A stretch of 64,000 nucleotides of DNA from Celerinatantimonas yamalensis (GTDB lineage Bacteria > Pseudomonadota > Gammaproteobacteria > Enterobacterales > Celerinatantimonadaceae). Under the pieces are notes generated by a model. It was not told the origin of the DNA, did not search any database, and worked only from the letters and a program-made list of their open reading frames with translations. Position 1 is the first letter of the stretch. Each line of letters opens with the position of its first letter. A program made the translations under genes and the position numbers. Location of the stretch: NCBI RefSeq assembly GCF_046054155.1, contig NZ_JBEQCT010000008.1:1-64000 (forward strand). The letters are read 5' to 3'. Below are positions 34,590-44,153 of the stretch, piece by piece.

Positions 34590-35048
34590 CTACTCTTCAC
34601 AGACCGGTTTGACAAATACCTCGGCCATATCCCAAGGTTGTTCAATCCATGTTCCTTGAGCAACCTCTGTGACAAAGTCATCCACCAGTGGTTTACCTTG
34701 TGGTTTAGCATACACAGTCACAAAATGTGCTTTGGGATACATCTGTCGAATTGCTTTAGCTGTACCACCTGTATCAACCAAGTCATCAATCACGATAAAC
34801 CCTTCACCATCTGTATCGACCTTTTTCAATACTTCCAGATCACGTTGGTTATCATGATCGTAGCTTGAAATACAGACCGTATCGACATAACGGATCCCTA
34901 ACTCGCGGGCCAAAACCGATGCGGGTGCTAACCCACCGCGACTGACCGCAATAATCCCCGTCCACTGTGTAGCGGGTAATAAGCGTCTGGCTAATGTTCG
35001 TACGTCTCGCTGCATTGTCTCCCACGAGACATGAAATTTATCTGTCAT
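34590..35048 (-). CDS. gpt: Xanthine-guanine phosphoribosyltransferase Gpt
   Basis: A 152-residue type I PRTase, the usual size, starting at the ATG at 35048 (MTDKFHVSWETMQRD). The PRPP-binding motif is FIVIDDLVDTGGTAK (about 84-98); the purine side has GTWIEQPWD. Salvages xanthine, guanine and hypoxanthine. Downstream of, and probably co-transcribed with, the purine permease, 28 nt away. Confidence 0.96.
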   Translation of the reverse strand: MTDKFHVSWETMQRDVRTLARRLLPATQWTGIIAVSRGGLAPASVLARELGIRYVDTVCISSYDHDNQRDLEVLKKVDTDGEGFIVIDDLVDTGGTAKAIRQMYPKAHFVTVYAKPQGKPLVDDFVTEVAQGTWIEQPWDMAEVFVKPVCEE

Positions 35049-35076
35049 AACAACCCCAGATTGATTACTAATAGTA

Positions 35077-36366
35077 TTAAGCGTATGCAAATTTAATGAT
35101 AAACAGTACCGCTAAGAACCAAACGCTTGCTGAAACTTCTTTATATCGACCACTCAATATTTTGATCACTGCATACGAGATAAAACCTAATGCAATGCCA
35201 TCCGCAATGGAATAAGACAATGGCATCATAATCGCAGCAACAACAGCAGGAGCCGCTTCAGTTAAATCATTCCATTCAATGTTAGCCATACCTGAAATCA
35301 TCAGTACGCACACATAAAATAACGCACCAGCTGTCGCATACGCAGGGATCATACCAGCCAATGGCGAAAATAGCAGAGCCAGTATAAACAAGATACCAAC
35401 AACCACAGCAGTCAGCCCAGTACGACCGCCCGCTTCAACACCGGCACCACTTTCAATATAACTAGTGGTACTGGATGTCCCAAAAAGTGCGCCGATAACA
35501 GTCGCGCTTGAGTCAGCCAACAGCGCTTTTTTAAGGCGAGGGAGGTTACCTTTGGCATCTAACAAATTACCACGTTGTGCAACAGCCATCAGAGTTCCAG
35601 CCGTGTCAAATAAGTCGACAAACAAGAAGGCAAAAATAACGCTCAACATACTGACATTAAATGCGCCAGCAATATCCAGTTGCAAGAATGTAGGTGAAAT
35701 GCTCGGTGGCAGAGAAATAAGACCATTAAAATGGTTCATCCCAAAGATCACAGAAAGCAGTGTAATCAATAGGATAGAAATCAGGACACTCCCTTTGACT
35801 TTACGACACTCTAAGCCAACGATCAGGAAAAAGCCCAATGCCGACAGGAGTATCTTGGGTGATCGAAGATCCCCTAAACCGACTAAAGTGGCCTTGTTCG
35901 CAACGACAATTCCAGAGTTTTGCAGGGCAATAAATCCTAAGAACAAACCGATCCCCGCGGCAATACCCACACGTAAACTAAACGGAATCGAATTAATCAC
36001 CCATTCACGCACTTTAAACAAACTTAAGCAGATGAAAATGCATCCTGAGAGAAAGACTGAGCCCAGCGCAACCTGCCAGCTGTACCCCATCCCCAACACA
36101 ACGGCATAGGTAAAAAAGGCATTCAATCCCATACCCGGTGCCAAAGCAATAGGATAGTTGGCATAAAAACCCATAATAAAGCACCCAGCAGCTGCAGCTA
36201 AGCAAGTCGCCACAAACACCGATCCATTGTTCATACCCGCTTGAGATAAGACCGACGGGTTAACGAAGATAATGTATGCCATGGTCAAGAAGGTCGTAAA
36301 CCCGGCAATGACCTCCGTGCGTACAGTTGTCTTATGAGCCTTAAGTTTAAATAACTTTTCTAACAT
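35077..36366 (-). CDS. AzgA-type (NCS2/NAT) guanine-hypoxanthine permease
   Basis: A 429-residue membrane protein of about 12-14 helices. ATG at 36366 follows AGGAATAGAACG; the longer frame to 36534 lacks family similarity. Family motifs: TEVIAGFTTFLTMAYIIFVNP (start), NYPIALAPGMGLNAFFTY (about 80-97), and TSYIESGAGVEAGGRTGLTA (about 315-335). The E. coli relatives GhxP/GhxQ and AdeP/AdeQ take up guanine/hypoxanthine or adenine with protons; linkage to gpt favours guanine and hypoxanthine. No purine riboswitch is seen in the leader. Confidence 0.92.
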   Translation of the reverse strand: MLEKLFKLKAHKTTVRTEVIAGFTTFLTMAYIIFVNPSVLSQAGMNNGSVFVATCLAAAAGCFIMGFYANYPIALAPGMGLNAFFTYAVVLGMGYSWQVALGSVFLSGCIFICLSLFKVREWVINSIPFSLRVGIAAGIGLFLGFIALQNSGIVVANKATLVGLGDLRSPKILLSALGFFLIVGLECRKVKGSVLISILLITLLSVIFGMNHFNGLISLPPSISPTFLQLDIAGAFNVSMLSVIFAFLFVDLFDTAGTLMAVAQRGNLLDAKGNLPRLKKALLADSSATVIGALFGTSSTTSYIESGAGVEAGGRTGLTAVVVGILFILALLFSPLAGMIPAYATAGALFYVCVLMISGMANIEWNDLTEAAPAVVAAIMMPLSYSIADGIALGFISYAVIKILSGRYKEVSASVWFLAVLFIIKFAYA

Positions 36367-36583
36367 CGTTCTATTCCTAAGATTGTTGACCAAGAGGTAG
36401 CAAACTCCTACTACCCAAGAATTACTGAGGGGAACTACTTGAAGCGCGGTATTATATAGCTGAGCGTTTCGCTTGACCAGAGCCAGATACACATCAACTA
36501 TGGGGTTAATACTCTCGATAGTGTTATTGATCAAAAAAGGCGTTAGAATCCAAGTAAATGAATCACCGATTTTGAGGTCTATT

Positions 36584-38041
36584 TTGACAGCTCTAAGCGA
36601 ACTTAATCCAAAACCAATTTGGCAATTTTTTGAAAAAATATGTTCTATTCCTCATCCGTCCTACCATGAACAAGCGCTCGCTGAATGGATCATGGCTTGG
36701 GCTCAGAGCAGAGGCCTTAACGCGCAGCGCGATGAAGTCGGCAATATTATTTTGCGTAAAGCGCCAACTACTGGCATGGAAGATCGTAAACCCACCATTC
36801 TACAAGCGCACTTAGATATGGTGCCGCAGGCGAATTCAGACAGTCAGCATAATTTTACCAGCGATCCAATTGATGCCTATGTTGATGGCGAATGGGTGAC
36901 CGCCAACGGGACCACGCTCGGGTCAGATAATGGGATAGGCCTATCTAGTATTTTAGCTGTTTTTGATGCTGATGATATCGCTCATGGTCCATTAGAGGCG
37001 CTGTTAACCATGACTGAAGAAGCGGGTATGGATGGTGCTTTTGGCCTGAAACCAGGCTTACTCAATGGTGAAATTCTATTAAATACTGACTCAGAACAAG
37101 AAGGCGAAGTCTACATGGGCTGCGCCGGCGGTGGTGATACGCATGTCATCTTTCACGGTGAACAAAAACCTGCACCAGTAGGGCTCGGCGCCACCCTCAC
37201 AATTAAAGGATTGAAGGGGGGCCACTCTGGTTGTGATATTCATACCGGGCGTGCCAATGCCAACAAATTGATGGCTCGACTGCTTAATGAATTGAGCCAA
37301 CAGTGCCCATTTGCTTTAGCTGCATTCAACGGTGGAAACTTACGCAATGCGATTCCGCGCGAAGCTCACAGCCTCATCGTCATCAATGAAGATAAGCTCT
37401 CTCAATTAGAACAGTTTATCGGCAATTTCCAACAGACACTTGAAATAGAACTGGGAGCAGTTGAGACTAATCTCACGATTGCTATGCAAAGCACGACACC
37501 CAGTGAGCAAGTGTTTACTGACAGCTTTAGCCAAACGTTGCTTCGAGCACTGAATGCCTGCCCCAATGGCGTCATTAGCATGAGTCAAGAGATCGAAGGC
37601 GTGGTCGAAACATCATTGAATTTAGGTGTTGTTGAAACAACTGCAAACGGACAGGTCAAAGCTAACTTTTTAGTACGCTCATTAGTTGATAGCCATCGCA
37701 GCCATGTTGAGGACATGTTAGCCTCATTATTTAAACTCGCGGGTGCCGATGTCCATTCTGATGGTGGCTATCCGGGTTGGAAACCTGATCCACATTCACC
37801 CATTATGGATGTTGTTCGGCAAACCTATGCCGATCTTTATGGCAGCACTCCAAATATTATGGTGATTCATGCAGGGCTTGAATGCGGCTTATTTAAAACA
37901 GCCTATCCACATTGGGATATGGCCTCCTTTGGGCCAACCATTAAATTCCCGCACTCCCCAGATGAAAAAGTGAATATCGCCTCAGTGGAAAAATACTGGC
38001 AGTTATTGCTCAATACCCTTAAAAATATTCCAAAAGCATAA
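36584..38041 (+). CDS. pepD: Aminoacyl-histidine dipeptidase (peptidase D)
   Basis: A 485-residue M20 metallopeptidase, the exact length of E. coli PepD if started at the TTG at 36584 (TTG ACA GCT CTA AGC), with GAGG seven bases upstream. Longer frames from 36473 add unrelated residues. Zinc residues lie in LQAHLDMVPQ (His, Asp), GSDNGIG, LTMTEEAGMDGAFGL (Glu-Glu) and HAGLECGLF. Hydrolyses Xaa-His dipeptides such as carnosine. Divergent from the purine permease and convergent with dinB. Confidence 0.95.
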   Translation: MTALSELNPKPIWQFFEKICSIPHPSYHEQALAEWIMAWAQSRGLNAQRDEVGNIILRKAPTTGMEDRKPTILQAHLDMVPQANSDSQHNFTSDPIDAYVDGEWVTANGTTLGSDNGIGLSSILAVFDADDIAHGPLEALLTMTEEAGMDGAFGLKPGLLNGEILLNTDSEQEGEVYMGCAGGGDTHVIFHGEQKPAPVGLGATLTIKGLKGGHSGCDIHTGRANANKLMARLLNELSQQCPFALAAFNGGNLRNAIPREAHSLIVINEDKLSQLEQFIGNFQQTLEIELGAVETNLTIAMQSTTPSEQVFTDSFSQTLLRALNACPNGVISMSQEIEGVVETSLNLGVVETTANGQVKANFLVRSLVDSHRSHVEDMLASLFKLAGADVHSDGGYPGWKPDPHSPIMDVVRQTYADLYGSTPNIMVIHAGLECGLFKTAYPHWDMASFGPTIKFPHSPDEKVNIASVEKYWQLLLNTLKNIPKA

Positions 38042-38053
38042 CCATCACCATGG

Positions 38054-38072
38054 GGCAGTGCTGAGCGCTGCC
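38054..38072. terminator. Hairpin between convergent pepD and dinB
   Basis: GGCAGTGC / GCGCTGCC with a TGA loop, one wobble pair, in the 35-bp gap between converging genes. No T run on either strand, so moderate support only. Confidence 0.45.
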
Positions 38073-38076
38073 TCTA

Positions 38077-39129
38077 TCAGCTTTGCCAGTCATCAAATTG
38101 TAAGCTCAATTGTTGATTCGCTTTATCACTGAGCGTCACCGACAACCCCACTAAACGGACTCGACGCCCTCGCCCACGTTCAAAGGCTCGGCTCACGAGC
38201 GCCTGCAATTCACTGCATTGCAAAAGGGTGCTGCGACAAGCAACTGTGGTCTGGGTAAAATCATGGAACTTGAGTTTAATCTGCACCCCTTGGAATAACT
38301 GCTTGCCAATGCGTTGATGCAATTCAGGAAGCTGTGCTAATACGGCTTGGAAACACTGTTCAGGCGTATTTAGATCGCTGGCAAAGGTATGCTCAACACC
38401 GACTGATTTACGAATTCGTGTCGGCTCAACGGCGCGCTCATCAATGCCTTGGCAGCGTTGGTGTAAAATTGGACCAAACTTACCGAACCACTCATGAAGT
38501 TGCTCAGGTGTGTATTGCAATACGTCAGCACCAACATTTAGGCCAAAATGCTGCAATCGCTCCCATGTTCTCGGCCCAACACCCGGAATCTTCTTTAATA
38601 CTAACTGCAGTGCAAATTCACGTACATGGCCAGGCTCTATCACAAACAAACCATCTGGCTTATTCTCTTCCGAGGCAATTTTAGCTAAGAACTTATTCGG
38701 AGCAACCCCTGCGGAGGCGGTCAGCTGAGTTTGTTCAAAAATCTGCCGCCGAATGGCTTGCGCTATTAAAGTAGCACTCCCGTGACACAAATCAACATCG
38801 GATACGTCCAGATAGGCTTCATCCAGAGAAAGTGGTTCAACCAATGGGGTAACTGCCAAAAATATCGCCCGAATTTGTCGTGAGACTTCTTTATACAAAG
38901 CCATTTTCCCTTGGATAAGAATCAGCTCTGGGCATAATTTAAAGGCGTGAGCGGTGGGCATAGCAGAGTGCACACCATAGCGGCGAGCGGGATAATTACA
39001 TGTTGCGATCACCCCGCGAGTTTGAGAAGAGCCGCCAATGGCTATAGGCTTATCACGTAATGTAGGGTTCTCTCGCATTTCAACGGCTGCATAAAAGCAG
39101 TCCATATCAATGTGAATGATCTTTCGCAT
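38077..39129 (-). CDS. dinB: DNA polymerase IV DinB
   Basis: A 350-residue Y-family translesion polymerase. ATG 39129 begins RKIIHIDMDCFYAAVEM; the catalytic acids are in DMD (about 8-10) and SLDEAYLD (about 101-108); HhH (IPGVGPRTWERL) and little-finger domains follow. An in-frame ATG at 39159 would put the LexA box inside the gene and is unlikely. Adjacent LexA box implies SOS induction. Located beside nqrM as in Vibrio. Confidence 0.95.
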   Translation of the reverse strand: MRKIIHIDMDCFYAAVEMRENPTLRDKPIAIGGSSQTRGVIATCNYPARRYGVHSAMPTAHAFKLCPELILIQGKMALYKEVSRQIRAIFLAVTPLVEPLSLDEAYLDVSDVDLCHGSATLIAQAIRRQIFEQTQLTASAGVAPNKFLAKIASEENKPDGLFVIEPGHVREFALQLVLKKIPGVGPRTWERLQHFGLNVGADVLQYTPEQLHEWFGKFGPILHQRCQGIDERAVEPTRIRKSVGVEHTFASDLNTPEQCFQAVLAQLPELHQRIGKQLFQGVQIKLKFHDFTQTTVACRSTLLQCSELQALVSRAFERGRGRRVRLVGLSVTLSDKANQQLSLQFDDWQS

Positions 39130-39132
39130 AAG

Positions 39133-39162
39133 AAAATGGCTGTATGAATATACAGCCATTTT
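39133..39162. promoter_or_regulatory. LexA (SOS) box in a 13-bp palindrome before dinB
   Basis: CTGTATGAATATACAG (39140-39155) is a good LexA operator. It is the centre of a larger inverted repeat, AAAATGGCTGTAT and ATACAGCCATTTT, spanning 39133-39162. The box ends only about 10 bp from the dinB ATG, so it takes the place of the ribosome binding site and could also fold in the mRNA. Confidence 0.82.
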
Positions 39163-39271
39163 AGCTTAATCGAGCGAAAAGTCACCCAAAAGCAATAAAA
39201 AATAAGCAACGGATACAACACGCGCGCTGGCCATCTTCGGCACTATTTGATTATTGAGCAGCGACTAATGG

Positions 39272-39496
39272 CTAAATAATTCTATTTTCTTTCACCATAG
39301 CTGCGCGCTGTTGTTCTTTAGCCATCCGAGCTTTGCGTTTTTCACATGGCTCGGGGCAATCACAGACTTTCTCAAGACCAAGTGCGGCGATCCCGCCACA
39401 GCTGCCTGAAATCGTCTTGCGCTGAATAACATAGCCGATTGACATTGCGCCAACAACCACTAAAAAAACTACAAACGTCACTAAAAAATAACTCAT
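39272..39496 (-). CDS. nqrM: Na+-NQR maturation protein NqrM
   Basis: A 74-residue DUF539 protein. ATG 39496 follows AGGAGG. One membrane helix (about 3-23), then CGGIAALGLEKVCDCPEPCEK with the four conserved cysteines. NqrM helps deliver iron for the Cys4 Fe centre between NqrD and NqrE. Separated from nqrF by a terminator and about 180 bp; the apbE gene normally found between them is missing. Confidence 0.94.
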   Translation of the reverse strand: MSYFLVTFVVFLVVVGAMSIGYVIQRKTISGSCGGIAALGLEKVCDCPEPCEKRKARMAKEQQRAAMVKENRII

Positions 39497-39622
39497 ATAA
39501 CCTCCTAAACGGAGCCTGACATCCAAACTCGCAGCGTTTTAGCCTATGGATGATCAACCGTCGCATCACTTCATTATCACGAATGTTTGTACTCGGAACA
39601 ACCTCGGCCATTCATTTGTAAT

Positions 39623-39649
39623 AAAAAAGCCAGCCTCAGGGACTGGCTC
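39623..39649 (-). terminator. Terminator of the nqr operon
   Basis: On the minus strand AGCCAG / CTGGCT with a 9-nt loop, followed by TTTTTT. It lies about 30 nt past the nqrF stop, so nqrM is transcribed separately. Confidence 0.85.
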
Positions 39650-39678
39650 TCATCAAATAATGCGATAACTAGCCCTCA

Positions 39679-40902
39679 CTATCCGCCAAAGTCATCCAGC
39701 AGAATATTGTCATCTTCAACGCCCAGATCTTTGAGCATTTTAATAACAGCCGCATTCATCACGGGCGGGCCACACATGTAAAATTCACAGTCTTCTGGCG
39801 CTTCATGGTCTTTAAGATAATTATCATAGAGCACATTATGAATAAAGCCAGTTTTACCCGTCCAATCATCTTCAGGAAGCGGATCAGAAAGTGCAACGTG
39901 CCACTCAAAGTTCTCATTCTCACTCGCGAGCTCGTCAAAATCTTCAACATAGAACATTTCACGTTTTGAACGAGCCCCATACCAGAAACTAATTTTACGC
40001 TTCGTGTGCAAACGACGTAGCTGATCGAAAATATGGCTACGCATTGGCGCCATGCCTGCACCCCCACCAATAAAGATCATTTCCGCATCAGTATCTTTGG
40101 CGAAAAATTCACCAAATGGCCCAGAAATAGTCACTTTATCGCCCGGCTTTAAACTAAATATATACGATGACATGCGCCCTGGTGGTAGGCTTAAATCACG
40201 TGGCGGTGGTGTAGCGATACGCACGTTTAGCATGATAATGCCTTCTTCTAATGGATAATTAGCCATTGAATAAGCACGGATAGTTTCATCGGGGGTTTTT
40301 GCTTTTAGCTTGAAAAATCCAAAGTGATCCCAATCAGCGCGAAATTTTTCTGGGATATCAAAGTCTGCGTAATTAATGTCATAAGCAGGCGCTTCTATTT
40401 GAATATACCCACCAGCACGAAATGGCACACTTTCACCGTCTGGAATTTGAAGCTTAAGCTCTTTAATAAACGTCGCTTTGCTATCATTAGAGATAACTTC
40501 ACATTCCCATTTTTTGATCCCAAAAATCTCTGCTGGCAGTTCTATTTTCAGGTCGTTTTTCACTGATACCTGACACGATAAACGGCAGCCATTACGGGCA
40601 TCACGCTTACTAATATGGTCAAGCTCGGTAGGCAAAATATCACCGCCACCTTCACGGATAACGACCCGACATTGACCACAAGAGCCACCGCCACCACATG
40701 CTGACGAAACAAATACGCCAGAGTTAGCAAGAGCTCCTAGCAGTTTGCTACCAGGCTGGGCGATCAGGGTTTTATCAGGATCGCCATTAATCTCAATTGT
40801 GACATTACCGGCACTGACTAACTTTGATTTAGCAAATAAGATCATCACGACCAAAGCCAGCACAATTACGGTAAACATCGCTACGCCGAGTACAATTTCC
40901 AT
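39679..40902 (-). CDS. nqrF: Na+-NQR subunit F (NADH dehydrogenase, FAD, 2Fe-2S)
   Basis: A 407-residue subunit: N-terminal membrane helix (about 3-24), ferredoxin domain with C69, C75, C78 and C110 (SACGGGGSCGQC), then FAD and NADH domains (RAYSMANYP about 210, GGGAGMAPMRS about 275-285, MCGPPVMN near the end). It accepts electrons from NADH at the cytoplasmic face. Last gene of the operon. Confidence 0.97.
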   Translation of the reverse strand: MEIVLGVAMFTVIVLALVVMILFAKSKLVSAGNVTIEINGDPDKTLIAQPGSKLLGALANSGVFVSSACGGGGSCGQCRVVIREGGGDILPTELDHISKRDARNGCRLSCQVSVKNDLKIELPAEIFGIKKWECEVISNDSKATFIKELKLQIPDGESVPFRAGGYIQIEAPAYDINYADFDIPEKFRADWDHFGFFKLKAKTPDETIRAYSMANYPLEEGIIMLNVRIATPPPRDLSLPPGRMSSYIFSLKPGDKVTISGPFGEFFAKDTDAEMIFIGGGAGMAPMRSHIFDQLRRLHTKRKISFWYGARSKREMFYVEDFDELASENENFEWHVALSDPLPEDDWTGKTGFIHNVLYDNYLKDHEAPEDCEFYMCGPPVMNAAVIKMLKDLGVEDDNILLDDFGG

Positions 40903-40927
40903 CGACTCAATCCTTGTTTTTCAAAAT

Positions 40928-41536
40928 CTACAGCTGGACACCTGAAAATGACATAAAGCTCATCGCCATAAGGCCTGCTGTAATGAAGGTAATACCTAAA
41001 CCGCGTAAACCAGCTGGTACATCTGAATACTTCATCTTCTCGCGGATCCCCGCCAACGCAACAATCGCGAGTAACCAACCGAAACCACTACCAAAGCCGT
41101 AAACAACTGACTCAACAAAATCATATTGGCGTTGCACCATAAACGAGACACCGCCGAAAATGGCACAGTTCACGGTAATCAGTGGCAAGTAGATCCCAAG
41201 TGCGTTGTACAGCGCTGGAACATAGCGGTCTAAGATCATCTCCAATATTTGAACGAGAGCAGCAATGACGCCAATAAAGGTAATAAAACCCAAAAAGCTT
41301 AAATCAACATTGGGTAAACCTGCCCAAGCCAGCGCCCCTGGTGCCAACAGATGAAAATAGATCACTTGGTTAACAGGCACCGAAATACCTAACACCACGG
41401 TGACCGCAATTCCTAACCCTAATGCAGTTTTAACCTTTTTCGACACCGCCAAAAAGGTACACATACCCAACAGAAATGACAGTGCCATATTCTCAATGAA
41501 CACTGATTTAATAAAAATACTGATTAAATGTTCCAT
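40928..41536 (-). CDS. nqrE: Na+-NQR subunit E
   Basis: A 202-residue membrane subunit with six helices, paralogous to NqrD. LLGMCTFLAVSKKV near the start contains a conserved Cys that with NqrD ligates the intramembrane iron; VNCAIFGGVSFM holds the second. Three nucleotides from nqrD. Confidence 0.96.
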   Translation of the reverse strand: MEHLISIFIKSVFIENMALSFLLGMCTFLAVSKKVKTALGLGIAVTVVLGISVPVNQVIYFHLLAPGALAWAGLPNVDLSFLGFITFIGVIAALVQILEMILDRYVPALYNALGIYLPLITVNCAIFGGVSFMVQRQYDFVESVVYGFGSGFGWLLAIVALAGIREKMKYSDVPAGLRGLGITFITAGLMAMSFMSFSGVQL

Positions 41537-41539
41537 GCT

Positions 41540-42172
41540 CTACTCCTTGGGCTCCTGCTGCTCAGGCCGCCACGTCCGCATTGCCCAAATCAATAAGCCG
41601 ATAACAAAGAATGCACTGGCAGGTAATAATAATAAGCCGTTAGGATGATACCAACCACCGTTGCTAATCAATGGCAGCAATTTATAGCCAAAAACTGAAC
41701 CCGAACCAAGTAGTTCACGAATAAAGCTGACGACCATTAAGATCACGCCATAACCTAACCCATTGCCAATCCCGTCTAAGAAGCTTTCTAATGGTGGGCT
41801 TTTCATGGCATACGCTTCGGCGCGGCCCATCACGATGCAGTTAGTAATAATCAAGCCCACATAGACAGACAACTGTTTGGACACATCATAGGCAACAGCG
41901 CGTAGGATCTGATCCACTACGATCACCAATGATGCAATGATTGCCATCTGCACAATAATCCGCACACTCGATGGAATATGGTTACGGATCATAGAGATGA
42001 ACAAGTTTGAGAAGGCGGTTACTGCCGTTAAGGCTAGCGTCATCACAAACGCATTTTGCATCTTACTGGTCACCGCTAACGCTGAACAAACACCGAGGAC
42101 CTGCAGGGTAATCGGGTTATTAGCAATAATCGGCCCAAAGAGAATCTTTTTAGTTTCTTTCACACTAGCCAT
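41540..42172 (-). CDS. nqrD: Na+-NQR subunit D
   Basis: A 210-residue six-helix subunit; VLGVCSALAVTSKM and ITNCIVMGRAEAYAM carry the conserved cysteines. Forms the pseudo-symmetric Na+ path with NqrE. Overlaps the end of nqrC by 8 nt. Confidence 0.96.
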   Translation of the reverse strand: MASVKETKKILFGPIIANNPITLQVLGVCSALAVTSKMQNAFVMTLALTAVTAFSNLFISMIRNHIPSSVRIIVQMAIIASLVIVVDQILRAVAYDVSKQLSVYVGLIITNCIVMGRAEAYAMKSPPLESFLDGIGNGLGYGVILMVVSFIRELLGSGSVFGYKLLPLISNGGWYHPNGLLLLPASAFFVIGLLIWAMRTWRPEQQEPKE

Positions 42173-42950
42173 TGTTTAGATCTCCTTGACGTAATTTAGT
42201 CAGATATTTGGAATATCCCAAAGAACCTAACCAAAATTTCAGAGTATTACGCACACCATTACTCGTCAATGTCGCCCCAGAAAGCGCATCAACTTTAGAA
42301 GGAGCACTCGGATCAGCCCTCCCTTTAACAAGCGTTAACGCTGGCTGATAACTTGCGTTGTAAAGTTTTTTACCAATAAATTCGGCTCGCCAACTCGGAT
42401 TTTCAACTTGCGCGCCAAGCCCTGGTGTTTCACCCTGCTCGTAATAGATAATTCCTTTAACAGTGTTTCCATCAGGCGCAACCGCTAAAAAGGCATACAT
42501 CATCGACCACAGCCCTCGGCCGTGGATAGGCAAAATAACTCGCTCTAACTTGCCTTGTTTATCATGAACTAGATAAATTTTTGCATAATTAGAACGACGC
42601 ATAATACCAACTCTGTCATCCTTTTGAGCCAGCTTAATACTCATACTCGGATCATCAGCTGCTTTGCGCTGATCAAATGTCTGCGGATTAATTTGACTCG
42701 CGGGCACGTAATTACCAGTATTGAGATCAACAATTTTCGCCTCAAGGCGTTGTTTGAATAAACTCGTAATGGAGTGACCCGCAACATCAACACCCGAAAC
42801 TTGCAAAATATTACTTTGCTTATCGAGCTTTTTATTGTGATCTTGCATGCCCCGCAGACCAACTGCAGCACCTGAAACCACAATAGAACAGATGAGGCTG
42901 ATACCAACTACAACTGCGAGCGTTTTGCCTAGTGAATCATTACCCGACAT
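42165..42950 (-). CDS. nqrC: Na+-NQR subunit C (covalent FMN)
   Basis: About 261 residues. ATG 42950 overlaps the nqrB stop (ATGTCGGGTAA). One N-terminal helix (about 9-32), then a periplasmic FMN_bind domain; FMN is attached to the Thr in SGATLTS (about T227) by ApbE in this family. GETPGLGAQVENP is also conserved. Confidence 0.96.
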   Translation of the reverse strand: MSGNDSLGKTLAVVVGISLICSIVVSGAAVGLRGMQDHNKKLDKQSNILQVSGVDVAGHSITSLFKQRLEAKIVDLNTGNYVPASQINPQTFDQRKAADDPSMSIKLAQKDDRVGIMRRSNYAKIYLVHDKQGKLERVILPIHGRGLWSMMYAFLAVAPDGNTVKGIIYYEQGETPGLGAQVENPSWRAEFIGKKLYNASYQPALTLVKGRADPSAPSKVDALSGATLTSNGVRNTLKFWLGSLGYSKYLTKLRQGDLNNG

Positions 42951-44151
42951 TACGTGCCATCCTCCGCTTAATATTGGCTTGTACGACGAAATGGTCAAAT
43001 AGTGGTGCGAACAAATTCGAGAATAAAATGGCCAACATCATCCCTTCCGGAAACGCCGGATTCACCACTCGAATAAACACCACCATGGCACCAATCAGGA
43101 AGCCATACCACCAACGCCCTTTATTCGTAAATGATGCGGAAACAGGATCCGTCGCCATAAAGAACATCCCTAACGCGAATCCACCTAATACCAAATGCCA
43201 GTAAGCCGGCATAGCAAACATCGGATTTGTGGTCGACCCAATCAGGTTAAGCATTGTACTCACGGTCGTCATCCCAATTAGAACACCCAGCACAATACGC
43301 CATGAGGCAATCCGTGTGTACATAATGACTAACCCACCGAGTAGCAACAAGAAGGTCGATGTCTCACCCATTGAGCCCTGAATAAATCCAAAGAAAGCAT
43401 TACTCCAGGTAATTCCAGCTGCGTGTAACGCTGGCAAGCCACCACTGGCCGCAACACTCAAAGAGGTTGCCCCTGAAAAACCATCGACGGCTGTCCAAAC
43501 CGCATCGCCTGACATATTGACAGGGTAAGCAAAGAACAAAAATGCACGTCCGGCTAATGCTGGATTAAGAAAGTTTTTCCCAGTTCCACCAAACACTTCT
43601 TTAGCGATGACGACCCCAAAGGTTATACCAAGCGCGACTTCCCACAATGGAATGGTAGGCGGCAAGGTCAGGGTAAACAGAATAGAAGTAACGAAGAACC
43701 CTTCATTGACTTCGTGTTTACGCACCATAGAGAACAAAACTTCCCAGAAACCGCCGACAAGGAAGGTCACAGCATAGACAGGAATAAGATAGAACGCACC
43801 ATATATAGTACTTGCCAACCACCCAGCTTGCGCGCCCATCGGTACACTTAAAAGGTGCATCAAGGCATCGCGCCAATCGTGAAACGGTGAAAGGCCAGAG
43901 GCGATAGCATGGTTGGCCTGCGCTCCGATATTGTACATCCCAAAAAATAAGGCGGGTAACAACGCGGCCCAGACAATAATCATCATCCGTTTTAGATCAA
44001 GATTATCGCGAACGTGAGTATATCCTTTGGTCACCGTCCCCGGAGTATACAAAAACGTCGCGGTTGCTTCATACAACGCGAACCATTTTTCATGCTTGCC
44101 ACCAGGCAAGAAATGGGGTTCTAGTTTTTCAAAAAAGTGCTTCAGACTCAT
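42940..44151 (-). CDS. nqrB: Na+-NQR subunit B (covalent FMN, riboflavin)
   Basis: A 403-residue membrane subunit of ten helices. The FMN attachment Thr is in DGFSGATSLS (about T229); a buried riboflavin site and the ubiquinone pocket are known for the family. VNEGFFVTSILFTLTLPP and GKNFLNPALAGRAFLFFAYP are typical. Two bases after nqrA. Confidence 0.97.
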   Translation of the reverse strand: MSLKHFFEKLEPHFLPGGKHEKWFALYEATATFLYTPGTVTKGYTHVRDNLDLKRMMIIVWAALLPALFFGMYNIGAQANHAIASGLSPFHDWRDALMHLLSVPMGAQAGWLASTIYGAFYLIPVYAVTFLVGGFWEVLFSMVRKHEVNEGFFVTSILFTLTLPPTIPLWEVALGITFGVVIAKEVFGGTGKNFLNPALAGRAFLFFAYPVNMSGDAVWTAVDGFSGATSLSVAASGGLPALHAAGITWSNAFFGFIQGSMGETSTFLLLLGGLVIMYTRIASWRIVLGVLIGMTTVSTMLNLIGSTTNPMFAMPAYWHLVLGGFALGMFFMATDPVSASFTNKGRWWYGFLIGAMVVFIRVVNPAFPEGMMLAILFSNLFAPLFDHFVVQANIKRRMARNVG

Positions 44152-44153
44152 GC

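Noticed and set aside
35465..36109. Long plus-strand ORF (214 codons)
   Set aside because: Antisense to the AzgA permease, which has strong family motifs and an RBS; the plus frame has low-complexity basic composition.
36367..36583. Purine riboswitch upstream of the permease-gpt operon
   Set aside because: A GGTAG / CTACC hairpin is present, but the conserved junction sequences of the purine aptamer are absent.
36473..36583. N-terminal extension of PepD from an upstream ATG
   Set aside because: Residues before the TTG at 36584 match nothing in PepD, and the TTG start gives exactly 485 residues with a GAGG upstream.
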